Below are positions 47,987 to 56,655 of a DNA stretch of 64,000 nt, piece after piece; positions within the stretch are counted from its first letter, which is position 1; each line of letters opens with the position of its first letter. The stretch spans positions 2,046,001 through 2,110,000 of the forward strand of contig NZ_CP081942.1 in the NCBI RefSeq assembly GCF_020386635.1, in the 5' to 3' direction. Made by a program: the position numbers and the translations under genes. The notes under the pieces are model-generated. The model ran no database searches and was not told the DNA's origin. It saw only the letters and a list, made by a program, of their open reading frames with translations. The DNA comes from Pseudomonas sp. MM211 (GTDB taxonomy: Bacteria > Pseudomonadota > Gammaproteobacteria > Pseudomonadales > Pseudomonadaceae).

Positions 47987-48918
47987 GCGCGAGCGTATCT
48001 TCACGCCAGTTGGCGATTGCCGGTGTGCTGGTGGCGGTGCTGTGCTGGGCTGGCAATGCTTTGGTGGCGCGGGCCTTCGCTGGAGAGATTCCGCCCCTGG
48101 CCCTGGCGTTTTGGCGCTGGAGTCTGGCGCTGGTCATCGTGCTGCCGTTCGTGGTGCTGCCGCTGTGGCGTCATCGCGCCGCCCTGCGACATGCCGGCTG
48201 GCGCCTGCTGGTCATCGCCGCGTTCGGCATCGCGGGCTACAACACCTTCCTGTACAGCGCTGCGCAGACCACTGAGGCGATCAACATCACTCTGGTCAAC
48301 ACCTGCATTCCGCTGATGACTTTCATCTGCGCCGGGCTGTTGCTTGGCGAGTGGCCGGCCCGCCGCGCCTGGTGGGGCATGGCCCTGGCCGTGCTGGGGC
48401 TGCTGGTGCTGATCTGCCGTGGCGACTGGCAGACCCTGGCCGGTCTGGCGTTCAACCGTGGCGACCTCATCATGCTGCTGGCGGTGCTCGACTGGGCGCT
48501 CTACACCGTACTGCTACGCCGCTGGGCTGCGTACCTGGCACCGATCCCGCCACTGGCGCTGCTGGGCATCTTCATGCTGCTCGGCGTGCCGCTGATCCTG
48601 CCGCTGTACCTCTACGAACTGGCCAGCGGCGCGCAATTGCTGGCGACTCCCGCCAACCTGGCCGCCATCGCTTACACCGCGGTGTTCGCTTCGCTGGTGG
48701 CGTATCTGGGCTGGAACCATGGCGTGAAGGTGCTCGGTGCATCGACAGCTGCCATGGGCAACTACCTGATGCCGGTATTCACCGCGATCCTCGGCTGGAT
48801 CCTGCTGAACGAGGCCCTGCAGCTATTCCACTGGCTGGGCGGTGCGATGATTTTCGCCGGCCTGCTTATCGCGACACTGCCGAAGCGCTCACTACAGCCC
48901 GCAGGCCGAAGCTCATAG
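47983..48918 (+). CDS. EamA/DMT-family transporter
   Basis: 311 residues with ten predicted membrane helices in two EamA repeats. First repeat: AIAGVLVAVLCWAGNALVAR and FWRWSLALVIVLPFVVLPLW; second repeat: NRGDLIMLLAVLDWALYTVL and NYLMPVFTAILGWILLNEAL. The family exports metabolites, often amino acids or nucleosides; the substrate here is not predictable. Its ATG overlaps the can stop codon by 4 nt. A cluster of intergenic repeats follows. Confidence 0.88.
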   Translation: MSASVSSRQLAIAGVLVAVLCWAGNALVARAFAGEIPPLALAFWRWSLALVIVLPFVVLPLWRHRAALRHAGWRLLVIAAFGIAGYNTFLYSAAQTTEAINITLVNTCIPLMTFICAGLLLGEWPARRAWWGMALAVLGLLVLICRGDWQTLAGLAFNRGDLIMLLAVLDWALYTVLLRRWAAYLAPIPPLALLGIFMLLGVPLILPLYLYELASGAQLLATPANLAAIAYTAVFASLVAYLGWNHGVKVLGASTAAMGNYLMPVFTAILGWILLNEALQLFHWLGGAMIFAGLLIATLPKRSLQPAGRSS

Positions 48919-49132
48919 CGCGTAGGGTGGATGACGCTCTTTTCATCCACCATGACGATCCCCCGTTCAGAGTGCGGTTCAACAGCAGGGTGGGCTTCAG
49001 CCCACCAAGCTCGCAGCAGGCCTCACACCGATACACCTGGGAAACCGCTTCCCTGGGTATCGCTTCGCTCAACCCAGGCTACGAATCATGCGAGCTGTAG
49101 GGTGGGCCGGGGGCTATCCGAGCCCACCGGCA
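48919..49132. repeat. Cluster of short palindromic intergenic repeats
   Basis: Contains at least four hairpin-forming pieces: GTAGGGTGGATGA...TCATCCACC, GGTGGGCTTCAGCCCACC, GGGTATCGCTTCGCTCAACCCAGGCTACG and TGTAGGGTGGGC...GCCCACCGG. The third is shared with the repeat at 36631-36721 and, less exactly, with about 26500. No gene. Confidence 0.7.
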
Positions 49133-49135
49133 TTG

Positions 49136-50053
49136 TCAGCGATAAGCCGCCAGCACCTGGTCGATCTGCAGATCCAGGCTCTGCAGGCCGCCACCGGAGA
49201 GGTACCACAGCGGCGGATCCAGGTAGACGATACGTTTGGCCTGGGCGGCTGGTGTGGTGGCCAGTGGCGAGTGGGCCAGGGTGGCTACGTCCAGCGGTGT
49301 TGCGCCAATGGCAGCGCTGCGGTCGATGATGAAAATCACTTCCGGGTTGGCAGCCGCGATGGTCTCTGCCGTTATCGCTTGCGGGCGCTGACGGGGCGCG
49401 CCGGGTGCCTGAGGCGCTGGAGCGGGCAGGGTGCGTTGGGCTTGCAGCAGCGAATAGATCACCGGCTGCTCGGTTGGCGAGAAGCGGCCATCGTTGTGGG
49501 TCAGCACCAGGGTGCGTTTGCCTGAGGCTGCGATGACTTCGCGAGCCTGGTCGGCTTTGCTGCGCAGTGCGGCGAGTGCCTGCTGCGCCTCGGTGGATTT
49601 GTCGAAGATTTGCCCGAGCAGCTCGACGTTGTGAGCCACACCGTCGAAGTAGTCGCCCGCCGTGATGCCCATATCCAGAGTCGGTGCCACTTGCTGCAGA
49701 GCATCGCGGCTTTCGCCCTGGCGCCCGGTGATCAGGATCAGTTGCGGCTGCAGGGCACGCACTGTGTTCACGTCCGGGGTCTTCATGCCGCCGGCATCGC
49801 GCAACTCACCGGCCTTGTCCGCCAGGTAGGGCGGCACACTGGCGGGAGTTGCCACCACGCGATCACCAACGCCGAGGGCGATCAGCGTGTCGTAGCTGCC
49901 GTAATCGAAGCTGACGACCCGCTGCGGATCGCGAGCGACATCGACCTGCCCATCGGTTTGGGCGACGCTGATGGTGGCGGCACGTTGCTGGGTGTCGTGG
50001 CTGCAGCCAGCAATGGCCAGTGCCAGCAGTGTAAGCAGAGTGACCTTCTTCAC
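49136..50053 (-). CDS. Siderophore/iron-type ABC transporter substrate-binding lipoprotein
   Basis: 305 residues from the GTG at 50051-50053, with AAGGAG 10 nt upstream; this places a lipoprotein signal (KKVTLLTLLALAIAGC) at the very N-terminus, so the longer frame to 50236 is discounted. The mature part is a cluster III binding protein (FepB/FatB/CeuE-like): QRVVSFDYGSYDTLIALGVG, LQPQLILITGRQGESRDALQ, a long central helix and NPEVIFIIDRSAAIG. No permease or ATPase gene is next to it, so it is an orphan that must work with components elsewhere. No convincing Fur box is seen upstream. Confidence 0.85.
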   Translation of the reverse strand: MKKVTLLTLLALAIAGCSHDTQQRAATISVAQTDGQVDVARDPQRVVSFDYGSYDTLIALGVGDRVVATPASVPPYLADKAGELRDAGGMKTPDVNTVRALQPQLILITGRQGESRDALQQVAPTLDMGITAGDYFDGVAHNVELLGQIFDKSTEAQQALAALRSKADQAREVIAASGKRTLVLTHNDGRFSPTEQPVIYSLLQAQRTLPAPAPQAPGAPRQRPQAITAETIAAANPEVIFIIDRSAAIGATPLDVATLAHSPLATTPAAQAKRIVYLDPPLWYLSGGGLQSLDLQIDQVLAAYR

Positions 50054-50353
50054 CTCAATGATGCTCCTTGGCGTGCTGGATCTCGACTGATATGCCGAAA
50101 TCTTCAGGGCGGGGAACATAGCATTCGTTGCTGATCGAGAAGCTTTCTCAACGGGTAAAGATTGCAAATGTACACGCTGAAAGCCTTTGACCGTGGGCTT
50201 TGTAAGGCTAATTTGCGCCGTCGGAAAACTTTGCACGGTGTTCGGCGGTCTATGTCGCAGGCTGGCATGCGTCTTGAGCGCAGCGCCGTAACGGGCATAA
50301 CGGCAAAACCTTGCTAGTGTTATGTCATCTGCGGAAGGATGGATCGTGAGTTA
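50054..50353. other. Divergent control region, no gene seen
   Basis: 300 bp between the binding-protein gene and the next lipoprotein gene. It should hold both promoters. CTTGCTAGTGTTATGTCATC near 50320 is a possible weak promoter for the rightward gene. I see no repeat or RNA signature. Confidence 0.4.
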
Positions 50354-51151
50354 ATGGATTACTCGCACGCCTCTCGAGCTTTCAACACACCTACCGCCAC
50401 TGCGCTGGCGGCGCCTCTCGTGCCTCTGCGCGAGGCATGTTGGCAGGCGCTGATACTGCTGGTGTTGGCGCTCTTTCTGAGTGGCTGCGCCCGCAATCAG
50501 GATAACCGCGCTTTCCTCAGCAACAGTTCGCCCGCAGCGCCCAGCGAACTGTTCCAGACGCATTCAGACCGGCTTGCCACCATCGGCATGCGCAACAATC
50601 TCAATAGCCTGTATCGCCTGATGGGCAAGCTCTACCAGCGCAATCCGCGCGAATGGCGCAAGAGTGGACTGGGTGATCGCGAGGCCACTCAACGGGCGGT
50701 ACAACAGGCTATCGAGCAGGGCAGGCCGCCTGCCTCACTGCAAGGCCGGCAGGATATCGTCGCCCTCAGCTACGCGCTAAGCCCAGAGTTCCAGGGGGAT
50801 CGGGTCGGTGCCTTCATCTATGCCATCGGCAGCATGCTGGTCACCGCCCATGGCGGCAACACCCAGTTCTACATCACCGACACCATCGACGCGCAGTTCG
50901 TGCACAACGCCGCGCGCAATATCGAGAAGGCCACCTGGCTACTGGCGACCCGGCGGGATGCTCAGGGCAATCCGTTGCTGCTGTCCAACGAGCTATCCGA
51001 CCAGGGTCGCAACCTGAGCTTCGCCGTGGAGTTCGGCAAGATCGTTGCGCGCCTGGATTACCTCAGCGACGTGCTCGACGAGCGCTACCGGCGTATCGGC
51101 GTGAATTACGCCCATAGCCTGATGTTCCTGAACTTCCTGCCGGTGCAGTGA
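50354..51151 (+). CDS. Lipoprotein of unknown function
   Basis: 265 residues from the ATG at 50354; an ATG at 50339 would add five. The long N-terminal region ends in a membrane segment and lipobox (WQALILLVLALFLSGC), so the mature chain is a periplasmic lipoprotein of about 220 residues. The mature part has TIGMRNNLNSLYRLMGKLYQ, RNPREWRKSGLGDREATQRA and VGAFIYAIGSMLVTAHGGNT, then FVHNAARNIEKATWLLATRR, mostly helical. I do not recognise the family, though similar proteins are common in Pseudomonas. The unusually long 30-residue segment before the hydrophobic stretch is odd for a signal peptide and may mean the start is further downstream. Confidence 0.7.
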   Translation: MDYSHASRAFNTPTATALAAPLVPLREACWQALILLVLALFLSGCARNQDNRAFLSNSSPAAPSELFQTHSDRLATIGMRNNLNSLYRLMGKLYQRNPREWRKSGLGDREATQRAVQQAIEQGRPPASLQGRQDIVALSYALSPEFQGDRVGAFIYAIGSMLVTAHGGNTQFYITDTIDAQFVHNAARNIEKATWLLATRRDAQGNPLLLSNELSDQGRNLSFAVEFGKIVARLDYLSDVLDERYRRIGVNYAHSLMFLNFLPVQ

Positions 51152-51183
51152 ACGCTCGCCAACGCAGGCGAGCAGTTAGCTGA

Positions 51184-51522
51184 TCAGACCTTCCTGACGA
51201 ACTCGGACTTGAGTTTCATTGCGCCGATACCGTCGATCTTGCAGTCGATGTCGTGATCGCCATCGACCAGGCGGATGCCCTTGACCTTGGTACCGACCTT
51301 GACCACCAGCGACGAGCCCTTGACCTTGAGATCCTTGATCACGGTGATGGTGTCACCGTCCTGCAGCACGTTGCCGACCGAATCCTTGATCACCTTGGCG
51401 TCATCGGCCGCTTCGCTGGCGTTGGCCGACCACTCGTGGGCGCATTCCGGGCAGACCAGTTGGGTGCCGTCTTCGTAGGTGTATTCGGAGTTGCAGGCGG
51501 GGCAGGGTGGCAGCGTGCTCAC
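51184..51522 (-). CDS. yjdM: YjdM/PhnA zinc-ribbon protein
   Basis: 112 residues (E. coli YjdM 111) from the GTG at 51520-51522 with AAGGAT 8 nt upstream. N-terminal zinc ribbon [21 protein letters not shown] and C-terminal small beta domain [20 protein letters not shown], then [20 protein letters not shown], identical in layout to YjdM, formerly called PhnA. Despite the old name it is not a phosphonatase of this operon; no phn genes are nearby and the function remains unknown. Confidence 0.92.
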   Translation of the reverse strand: MSTLPPCPACNSEYTYEDGTQLVCPECAHEWSANASEAADDAKVIKDSVGNVLQDGDTITVIKDLKVKGSSLVVKVGTKVKGIRLVDGDHDIDCKIDGIGAMKLKSEFVRKV

Positions 51523-51599
51523 GGGGGATCCTTCTGAGACCAATGATAAAAAGGCCGCAGATTATATAGGGTTTTAGCTGTTGCCGGTTGATCGCTGTT

Positions 51600-52004
51600 T
51601 CAGGCGTCCGGGAGCAGCGCCTCGGCTTCGATTTCGATCAGCCACTCGGGCTCCGACAGGCCAGTGACCACGATCCAGGATGTTGCGGGAGGTCGCTCGG
51701 GGAAGAACTCGCGCAGTGCCCCAACGATGCAGGCTTGCTCGTCGCGGGCTGCAGCAGCGATATAGATGCGCAGCACCAATACGTCCGTCATGCTGCCGCC
51801 AGCGTGTTCGAGGATCTTGCGAACGTTGTGCAAGGCGGCGACGGTCTGACTGGCCAGATCCTCGCCAACCAGGCGTTCCTGGGCGTCCACCCCGATCTGC
51901 CCGGACAGGTGAATACGCCGTCCGCCCTGGCTGATTACCGCCTGACTGAAGCCATATTGCAGAGTGTCGAATACCGAATCCGGGTTCAGTGTCTGCCTGT
52001 GCAT
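51600..52004 (-). CDS. RidA/YjgF-family protein
   Basis: 134 residues from the ATG at 52002-52004, with GGAGG 6 nt upstream. RidA fold: YGFSQAVISQGGRRIHLSGQ then IGVDAQERLVGEDLASQTVA, ALHNVRKILEHAGGSMTDVL and RIYIA. The canonical RidA arginine that holds the 2-aminoacrylate carboxylate is expected in the IYIxxxxxR region; here the segment reads RIYIAAAARDEQACIVGALR, so an arginine is present at about the right place. C-terminal PPATSWIVVTGLSEPEWLIE is typical of a RidA subfamily other than archetypal RidA. An enamine/imine deaminase role is plausible but unproven. Confidence 0.85.
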   Translation of the reverse strand: MHRQTLNPDSVFDTLQYGFSQAVISQGGRRIHLSGQIGVDAQERLVGEDLASQTVAALHNVRKILEHAGGSMTDVLVLRIYIAAAARDEQACIVGALREFFPERPPATSWIVVTGLSEPEWLIEIEAEALLPDA

Positions 52005-52231
52005 CGATGCCTCCGTGGCCATAAAAATGGCCAGGCAGTCTAGGCCAGACTTGTGCGTGGGATGATCCGAGAGTATTGCCAGTTGTACGATGCAGGTGTG
52101 GATAACCCGAACTCCTATCGTGTTCGGTACCTCCAACCGGTAGCAGCCACCTTATCCGGGATCGCGTGCTGCATCTGCCAATGATTCACCGGGCCGCGAG
52201 CGGGCGATCCGGCATAGCCAGTGGAGGCGCT

Positions 52232-53125
52232 ATGTTTTTACCCAAGTTAGAGGGTGTCAGCCTGTTCCAGGTGATGAAGAAAACGGTAAGTGACTTCATC
52301 GAGGACGAGCTGCCCACCTACGCGTCAGCCCTGGCTTTTCAGATGTTCTTCTCGTTGTTTCCCTTTCTGCTGTTTCTGGTCGCGCTGATCAGCTTGCTGG
52401 ACATGCAGCCGTTCTTCGACTGGCTGCGGCAGCAGGCCGAACTGGTACTGCCGCAATCGACGGTGGAGCTGGTCAACCCGGTCATCGATCAACTGCAGAC
52501 CCAGAAGGCCGGCCTGTTCTCGATTGGTATCGTGGTGGCGCTATGGACGGCCTCGTCGGCGGTGCGCTCGACCATGGACGCGATGAACAAGGCCTACGGC
52601 GTGAAAGAGGGGCGCAAGCCCTGGAAGCGCATTCCCCTGTCGCTGCTCTACACCATTGGTATCGCCGCCGCGCTGCTCACCGCTGCTGCACTGATGGTGC
52701 TCGGCCCGCAGGTGATGAGTTGGCTGGCGCAGCAGATCGGCATCGAGCAGATCGTCGTTACCCTGTGGAACTGGCTGCGCTGGCCGGTGGCGATTTCCCT
52801 GCTGATGATCGTCGTGGCGGTGGTGTATTTCGTGGCGCCCGATGTCGAGCAGCGCTTCCGCTTCATCACCCCGGGCTCGGTGCTGGCGGTGGTCGTGTGG
52901 ATCGCTGCATCGCTGGGCTTCGCCTATTACGCGCAGAACTTCGCCAACTACAACGCCACCTACGGCAGCATCGGGGCGATCATCATCTTCCTGCTCTACC
53001 TGCATATTTCCTGTGCGGTGCTGCTGTTCGGCGCCGAGCTGAATGCGGTGATCGAGCATTTCTCGCAAGAGGGCAAGAAGCCGGGGGACAAGGAGATCCT
53101 GCCAGAAAACGAGCCCGCTACCTGA
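52232..53125 (+). CDS. YihY/BrkB-family inner membrane protein
   Basis: 297 residues from the ATG at 52232, with GGAGG 6 nt upstream. Six predicted membrane helices. Family marks are SALAFQMFFSLFPFLLFLVA, the WTASSAVRSTMDAMNKAYGV loop, and near the end FAYYAQNFANYNATYGSIGA followed by LYLHISCAVLLFGAELNAVI. The YihY/BrkB proteins were once misannotated as ribonuclease BN; their real function is unclear (possible lipid or ion transport). The last 8 bp overlap the convergent LEA-2 lipoprotein gene. Confidence 0.9.
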   Translation: MFLPKLEGVSLFQVMKKTVSDFIEDELPTYASALAFQMFFSLFPFLLFLVALISLLDMQPFFDWLRQQAELVLPQSTVELVNPVIDQLQTQKAGLFSIGIVVALWTASSAVRSTMDAMNKAYGVKEGRKPWKRIPLSLLYTIGIAAALLTAAALMVLGPQVMSWLAQQIGIEQIVVTLWNWLRWPVAISLLMIVVAVVYFVAPDVEQRFRFITPGSVLAVVVWIAASLGFAYYAQNFANYNATYGSIGAIIIFLLYLHISCAVLLFGAELNAVIEHFSQEGKKPGDKEILPENEPAT

Positions 53126-53600
53126 CGGCGGGCTGTGCCGGTGGCCAAGTCAGTTGCCCGCTGTCGTTGAAGCGGCGGGTACCGAACAGGCCATCGGCGA
53201 GTTTGCCGCGTAGTTGATACGGCAAGCTCTGGCCAGGCTGATAGCCGCTGGCGCCCCAGGCCTGCCGGAACACTGAATAGGCGGAGATGGTTACCGGCAC
53301 GCTGATCACGGTCTCGCCAAAACGCGGCACCTGGCCGCTCTGGTCACTGACGCCCCGGGCCAGGGGCTGATCATTGATATCCAGCTGCAGCGACACGCCA
53401 TTGAAGTCGATGGCGCTTTCGTTGGGGTTCTGTACCCGCAGCTTTACCGCGAAACGTACTTCCAGCCCTTCACCCGGCAGTGGTTCGAGGCCGACCAGAT
53501 CGATATGCAACGGGTCGCGCGGCGCCCAGCTGGCGCAGGCGCTGAGCGCCGCGACCAGGAGCAGGATGGTCAGGTGGCGCAGGGATGCTGCGAAGCGCAT
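53118..53600 (-). CDS. LEA type 2 family lipoprotein
   Basis: 160 residues from the ATG at 53598-53600 (GGAG about 9 nt upstream). The signal peptide ends in LVAALSAC, a lipobox. The mature part is a WHy/LEA-2 immunoglobulin-like domain: LVGLEPLPGEGLEVRFAVKL, RVQNPNESAIDFNGVSLQLD and INDQPLARGVSDQSGQVPRF. Such lipoproteins occur throughout Pseudomonas and are linked to desiccation or envelope stress by analogy with plant proteins only. The gene's 3' end overlaps the convergent YihY gene by 8 bp. Confidence 0.85.
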   Translation of the reverse strand: MRFAASLRHLTILLLVAALSACASWAPRDPLHIDLVGLEPLPGEGLEVRFAVKLRVQNPNESAIDFNGVSLQLDINDQPLARGVSDQSGQVPRFGETVISVPVTISAYSVFRQAWGASGYQPGQSLPYQLRGKLADGLFGTRRFNDSGQLTWPPAQPAVR

Positions 53601-53658
53601 GGCATATCTCCGATGGCAGTCGATCATGCAGTTGTGACAGCGCGTGGCATCGTTCGAC

Positions 53659-54504
53659 TCAGACCTTTGCGTGCTGCTTGGCGCCAAGCACCAGCGCGAT
53701 TCCGCCCAGTACGGCCAGTGAACTCAGGCTCAAGCGCAGGCTCAGCGCTTCGCCGAGCAGCAGGCTGCCAGCCAGGGCGGTGATGATCGGCACGCTCAGT
53801 TGCACGGTGGCCGCCTGAATGGCCTTGAGCTCGCTGATGGCTGTGTACCAGATCGCGTAACCGAGGCCGGACGCCAAGGCGCCAGATGCCAGGGCATAGA
53901 CAACGCCGGGCATGTCCCAACTGGCGCTGCTCATCAGCACCAGGCTGAGCAGCACGGCGATTGGCACGCAGCGCAGGAAGTTGCCGGTGGTGGCGGCAAG
54001 TGCGTCGCTGGCACCGCGACCCAGTAGCGAGTAGGCGCCCCAAGCCGCGCCCGCGATCAGCATCAGCAACGAGGGAACAAGTGCGGGTGCACTGGCGCCG
54101 GGCAGCAGCAGTACCAGTAACCCGGCGAAGGCCAGCAGCAAACCGGCAAGGCTCGCCGGGCTTGGCCGCTCACCCTGCCACCAGCCCCATAGCAACATGC
54201 TGATCTGCACCGCGCCGAATAGCAGCAGAGCGCCTGCGCCGGCATCCAGGCTGACGTAAGCAAAGGAGAACGCTGCCGCATAGATGAACAGTGCGCTGGC
54301 GCCATACCAGCTACCACCGACGGGGAAGCTGCGGTGGCGCAGGCGCAGGAGCAACGCCAGCATCAACGCACCGCTGAGCAGGCGCAGGCTGGTAAAGGTG
54401 GCGGGGTCGATCTGCGTGGTTGTCAGGGCCAGACGGCAAAGCAGAGAGTTGCCCGCGAAGGCGAGCATGGCAACGGCAGTGAGGAGCAGAGTGCGTACTG
54501 GCAT
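53659..54504 (-). CDS. EamA/DMT-family transporter (second copy)
   Basis: 281 residues, ten predicted helices in two EamA repeats: LLLTAVAMLAFAGNSLLCRL and GAGALLLFGAVQISMLLWGW; then SLLMLIAGAAWGAYSLLGRG and IKAIQAATVQLSVPIITALA-type sequence (ELKAIQAATVQLSVPIITAL). It is only distantly similar to the transporter at 47983-48918. It lies 58 bp upstream of the LEA-2 lipoprotein gene on the same strand and could be its operon partner. Export of an amino acid or a purine-like compound is typical of the family; the substrate is unknown. Confidence 0.87.
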   Translation of the reverse strand: MPVRTLLLTAVAMLAFAGNSLLCRLALTTTQIDPATFTSLRLLSGALMLALLLRLRHRSFPVGGSWYGASALFIYAAAFSFAYVSLDAGAGALLLFGAVQISMLLWGWWQGERPSPASLAGLLLAFAGLLVLLLPGASAPALVPSLLMLIAGAAWGAYSLLGRGASDALAATTGNFLRCVPIAVLLSLVLMSSASWDMPGVVYALASGALASGLGYAIWYTAISELKAIQAATVQLSVPIITALAGSLLLGEALSLRLSLSSLAVLGGIALVLGAKQHAKV

Positions 54505-54657
54505 TGGCCATCCTTTTGTATAGGTCTGGCGATGAATCGAGCCGCTCAGGTGCGGCGGCAGTCTGCTACCTCTGCGCTGATTGGTGGACGGATGTAAACA
54601 CAGCTGATGTTGCCGGAGTATGCCCAGAAGGTCTTAGAGCAGGACAGCAGCGGGGCG

Positions 54658-55293
54658 TTAGGCGCTGCGCAGTGCCTTGCTGTGCAGAAGCATGTCGATC
54701 ATCGCTTCCACCATCGCATGGGCATGGGCACCGAGATCGTAGGCCTCGGGGTTGAGCAGCCAGTGTGCCTGGATGCCATCCATGTAGGCGTGCAGGCAGA
54801 TCGCTGCGCGCTGGCAGTCGAGGTCGACAGGCAACTGGCCGCGGTTCACTGCGTTGCGTAACGTCTTTGCAATGCGCTGATCGCAATCTTGGTTGAATGT
54901 TTGCATCTGTTGGCGCAGGTCGCCGAGTTCGGCAGTGTATTCGCATTTGTATTGCAGGATTTCTCCCACGCGGCGGCACTGGGCGTTGCTGTACATGCGC
55001 AGAAGTAGCTGCACCAATAACTGGCGCATGCTGCCCAGCGGGTCGGGCTCGTCCTCGCTTTCGCAAGCCCGGGCCAGCTCTTCCTGGGGCAGCATGAGGC
55101 GGTCGAGCATGGCCTGGAATACGTCGACCTTGTTCTGGAAATGCCAGTAGATGGCGCCGCGCGTCACACCGGCCGAGGTCGCGATATCGGCCAGCGAAGT
55201 GCTGGATACGCCTTTGGCATAGAACACCCGCTCGGCCGCATCAAGAATGTGCGTACGGGTTTCTTCGGCTTCCTCTTTGGTGCGTCTCACCAT
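54658..55293 (-). CDS. ttgR: TtgR-type TetR repressor of the adjacent RND efflux operon
   Basis: 211 residues from the ATG at 55291-55293: MVRRTKEEAEETRTHILDAA, nearly the same as P. putida TtgR, followed by SLADIATSAGVTRGAIYWHF, the recognition helix-turn-helix. The C-terminal ligand domain carries ESEDEPDPLGSMRQLLVQLL and ILQYKCEYTAELGDLRQQMQ. TtgR binds antibiotics and plant flavonoids and releases the ttgABC promoter. It is divergent from the efflux operon with a conserved operator at 55377-55399. The repressor looks intact, unlike the pump gene. Confidence 0.9.
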   Translation of the reverse strand: MVRRTKEEAEETRTHILDAAERVFYAKGVSSTSLADIATSAGVTRGAIYWHFQNKVDVFQAMLDRLMLPQEELARACESEDEPDPLGSMRQLLVQLLLRMYSNAQCRRVGEILQYKCEYTAELGDLRQQMQTFNQDCDQRIAKTLRNAVNRGQLPVDLDCQRAAICLHAYMDGIQAHWLLNPEAYDLGAHAHAMVEAMIDMLLHSKALRSA

Positions 55294-55376
55294 GTGGGCA
55301 GGTTCCACGGTCGAAAAAGTGGATGAAAACCCTCATGCAGGGTCTTAGGCGTCCACAGTGTTACATAAAAGATGCG

Positions 55377-55405
55377 TTTACAAACATTCTCGGATGTAAG
55401 TATAT
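55377..55405. promoter_or_regulatory. TtgR operator / divergent promoter region
   Basis: TTTACAAACATTCTCGGATG followed by TAAGTATAT. Outside the central seven bases it is the same as the P. putida ttgR-ttgA operator as I remember it (TTTACAAACA-N7-ATGTAAGTATATT). Half-sites TTTACA and ATGTAA are 11 bp apart, the same spacing as at 3644-3666. Confidence 0.85.
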
Positions 55406-55495
55406 TTACCGTCTATTCCTACTATCCACCTCGGCTATCTGCCTAGGTACCGCCCGTGCGGCTCGAATCAATATGAAAATGAGAGGCCCTTTCAG

Positions 55496-56641
55496 ATGCA
55501 GAAGAAGCCAGCCTTCGCCGCTATGGTTTCCGCTATCGCTCTGGCCACGCTGACACTCGCTGGTTGCAGCGAAGATGCCGCGCCACCACCGCAACAGGCG
55601 CCTACCGTCGGTATCGTGACCCTGCAGGCCGAGCCCTACACCCTGACCACCGAGCTGCCGGGGCGCACTGCTGCCTTCCGGATCGCCGAAGTGCGTCCGC
55701 AGGTCGATGGCATCATCCAGAAGCGTCTGTTCAAGGAAGGCACGGAAGTCAAAGCCGGCCAGCAGCTGTATCAGATCGATGCATCGGTCTATGAAGCCGC
55801 TGCCAAGAGCGCTCAGGCCACTCTGGCGTCAGCCAAGTCGCTGGCTGAGCGCTACAAGGATCTGGTCGCCGATCAGGCCGTGAGCCGCCAGGCTTACGAC
55901 GAAGCCCAGGCCGCCCGACTGCAGGCCGAAGCGTCGCTCGAGCAAGCGCGCATCAATGTGCGTTACACCAAGGTGATGGCGCCCATCGCCGGCCGCGTCG
56001 GTCGTTCTGCGGTTACCGAGGGTGCTCTGGTCAGCAACGGCCAGACCAACGCCATGGCGACCATTCAGCAACTCGATCCGATCTACGTCGACGTGACTCA
56101 GCCAACCAAGGATCTGCTGCGTCTGCGCCGCGAGCTTGAAAGCGGTCAACTGCAAAAAGCAGGCGACAACGCCGCCAAGGTTCAGCTGCGTCTCGAAGAC
56201 GGCAGCAACTACGAGCATGAAGGCACCCTGGAATTCTCCGAAGTGTCGGTCGATGAGGGCACCGGCTCGGTCACCCTGCGCGCCGTGTTCCCCAACCCTG
56301 ATCACAACCTGCTGCCCGGCATGTTCGTGCATGCGCGTCTGGCTGCCGGTGTGAACCAGCAAGCCATCCTCGCTCCACAGCAAGGCGTCACCCGCAACCC
56401 CAAAGGTGACCCGACCGCTCTGGTGGTCAACGCCGAGAACAAGGTCGAGCTGCGTCAGCTCAAGGCCGAGCGTACCGCGGGCAACCGCTGGTTGATCCTC
56501 GAAGGCCTGAACCCTGGCGACAAGCTGATCACCGAAGGTCTGCAGTTCGTGCAGCCAGGCGCCGAGGTGAAGACCACCGACGCGAAGAACGTGGCAGAAC
56601 CGCAGCAGGCGTCGGCTTCCGACCAGGCTGACAACCGTTAA
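55496..56641 (+). CDS. ttgA: RND efflux periplasmic adaptor (TtgA/MexA type)
   Basis: 381 residues. Lipoprotein signal ending LTLAGC. Then the MexA/TtgA pattern: [20 protein letters not shown] and [20 protein letters not shown] (lipoyl half), an alpha hairpin (about 100-165), [20 protein letters not shown], and the beta-barrel [20 protein letters not shown]. It joins the inner-membrane pump to the outer-membrane channel. Start ATG at 55496, with GAGAGG about 9 nt upstream. First gene of ttgABC; ttgB follows after 14 bp. Confidence 0.94.
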   Translation: MQKKPAFAAMVSAIALATLTLAGCSEDAAPPPQQAPTVGIVTLQAEPYTLTTELPGRTAAFRIAEVRPQVDGIIQKRLFKEGTEVKAGQQLYQIDASVYEAAAKSAQATLASAKSLAERYKDLVADQAVSRQAYDEAQAARLQAEASLEQARINVRYTKVMAPIAGRVGRSAVTEGALVSNGQTNAMATIQQLDPIYVDVTQPTKDLLRLRRELESGQLQKAGDNAAKVQLRLEDGSNYEHEGTLEFSEVSVDEGTGSVTLRAVFPNPDHNLLPGMFVHARLAAGVNQQAILAPQQGVTRNPKGDPTALVVNAENKVELRQLKAERTAGNRWLILEGLNPGDKLITEGLQFVQPGAEVKTTDAKNVAEPQQASASDQADNR

Positions 56642-56655
56642 GGAGCGATTACACG

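Noticed and set aside
51184..51522. Phosphonoacetate hydrolase or phosphonate pathway gene
   Set aside because: The PhnA name is historical for this zinc-ribbon family; no phosphonate genes are nearby.
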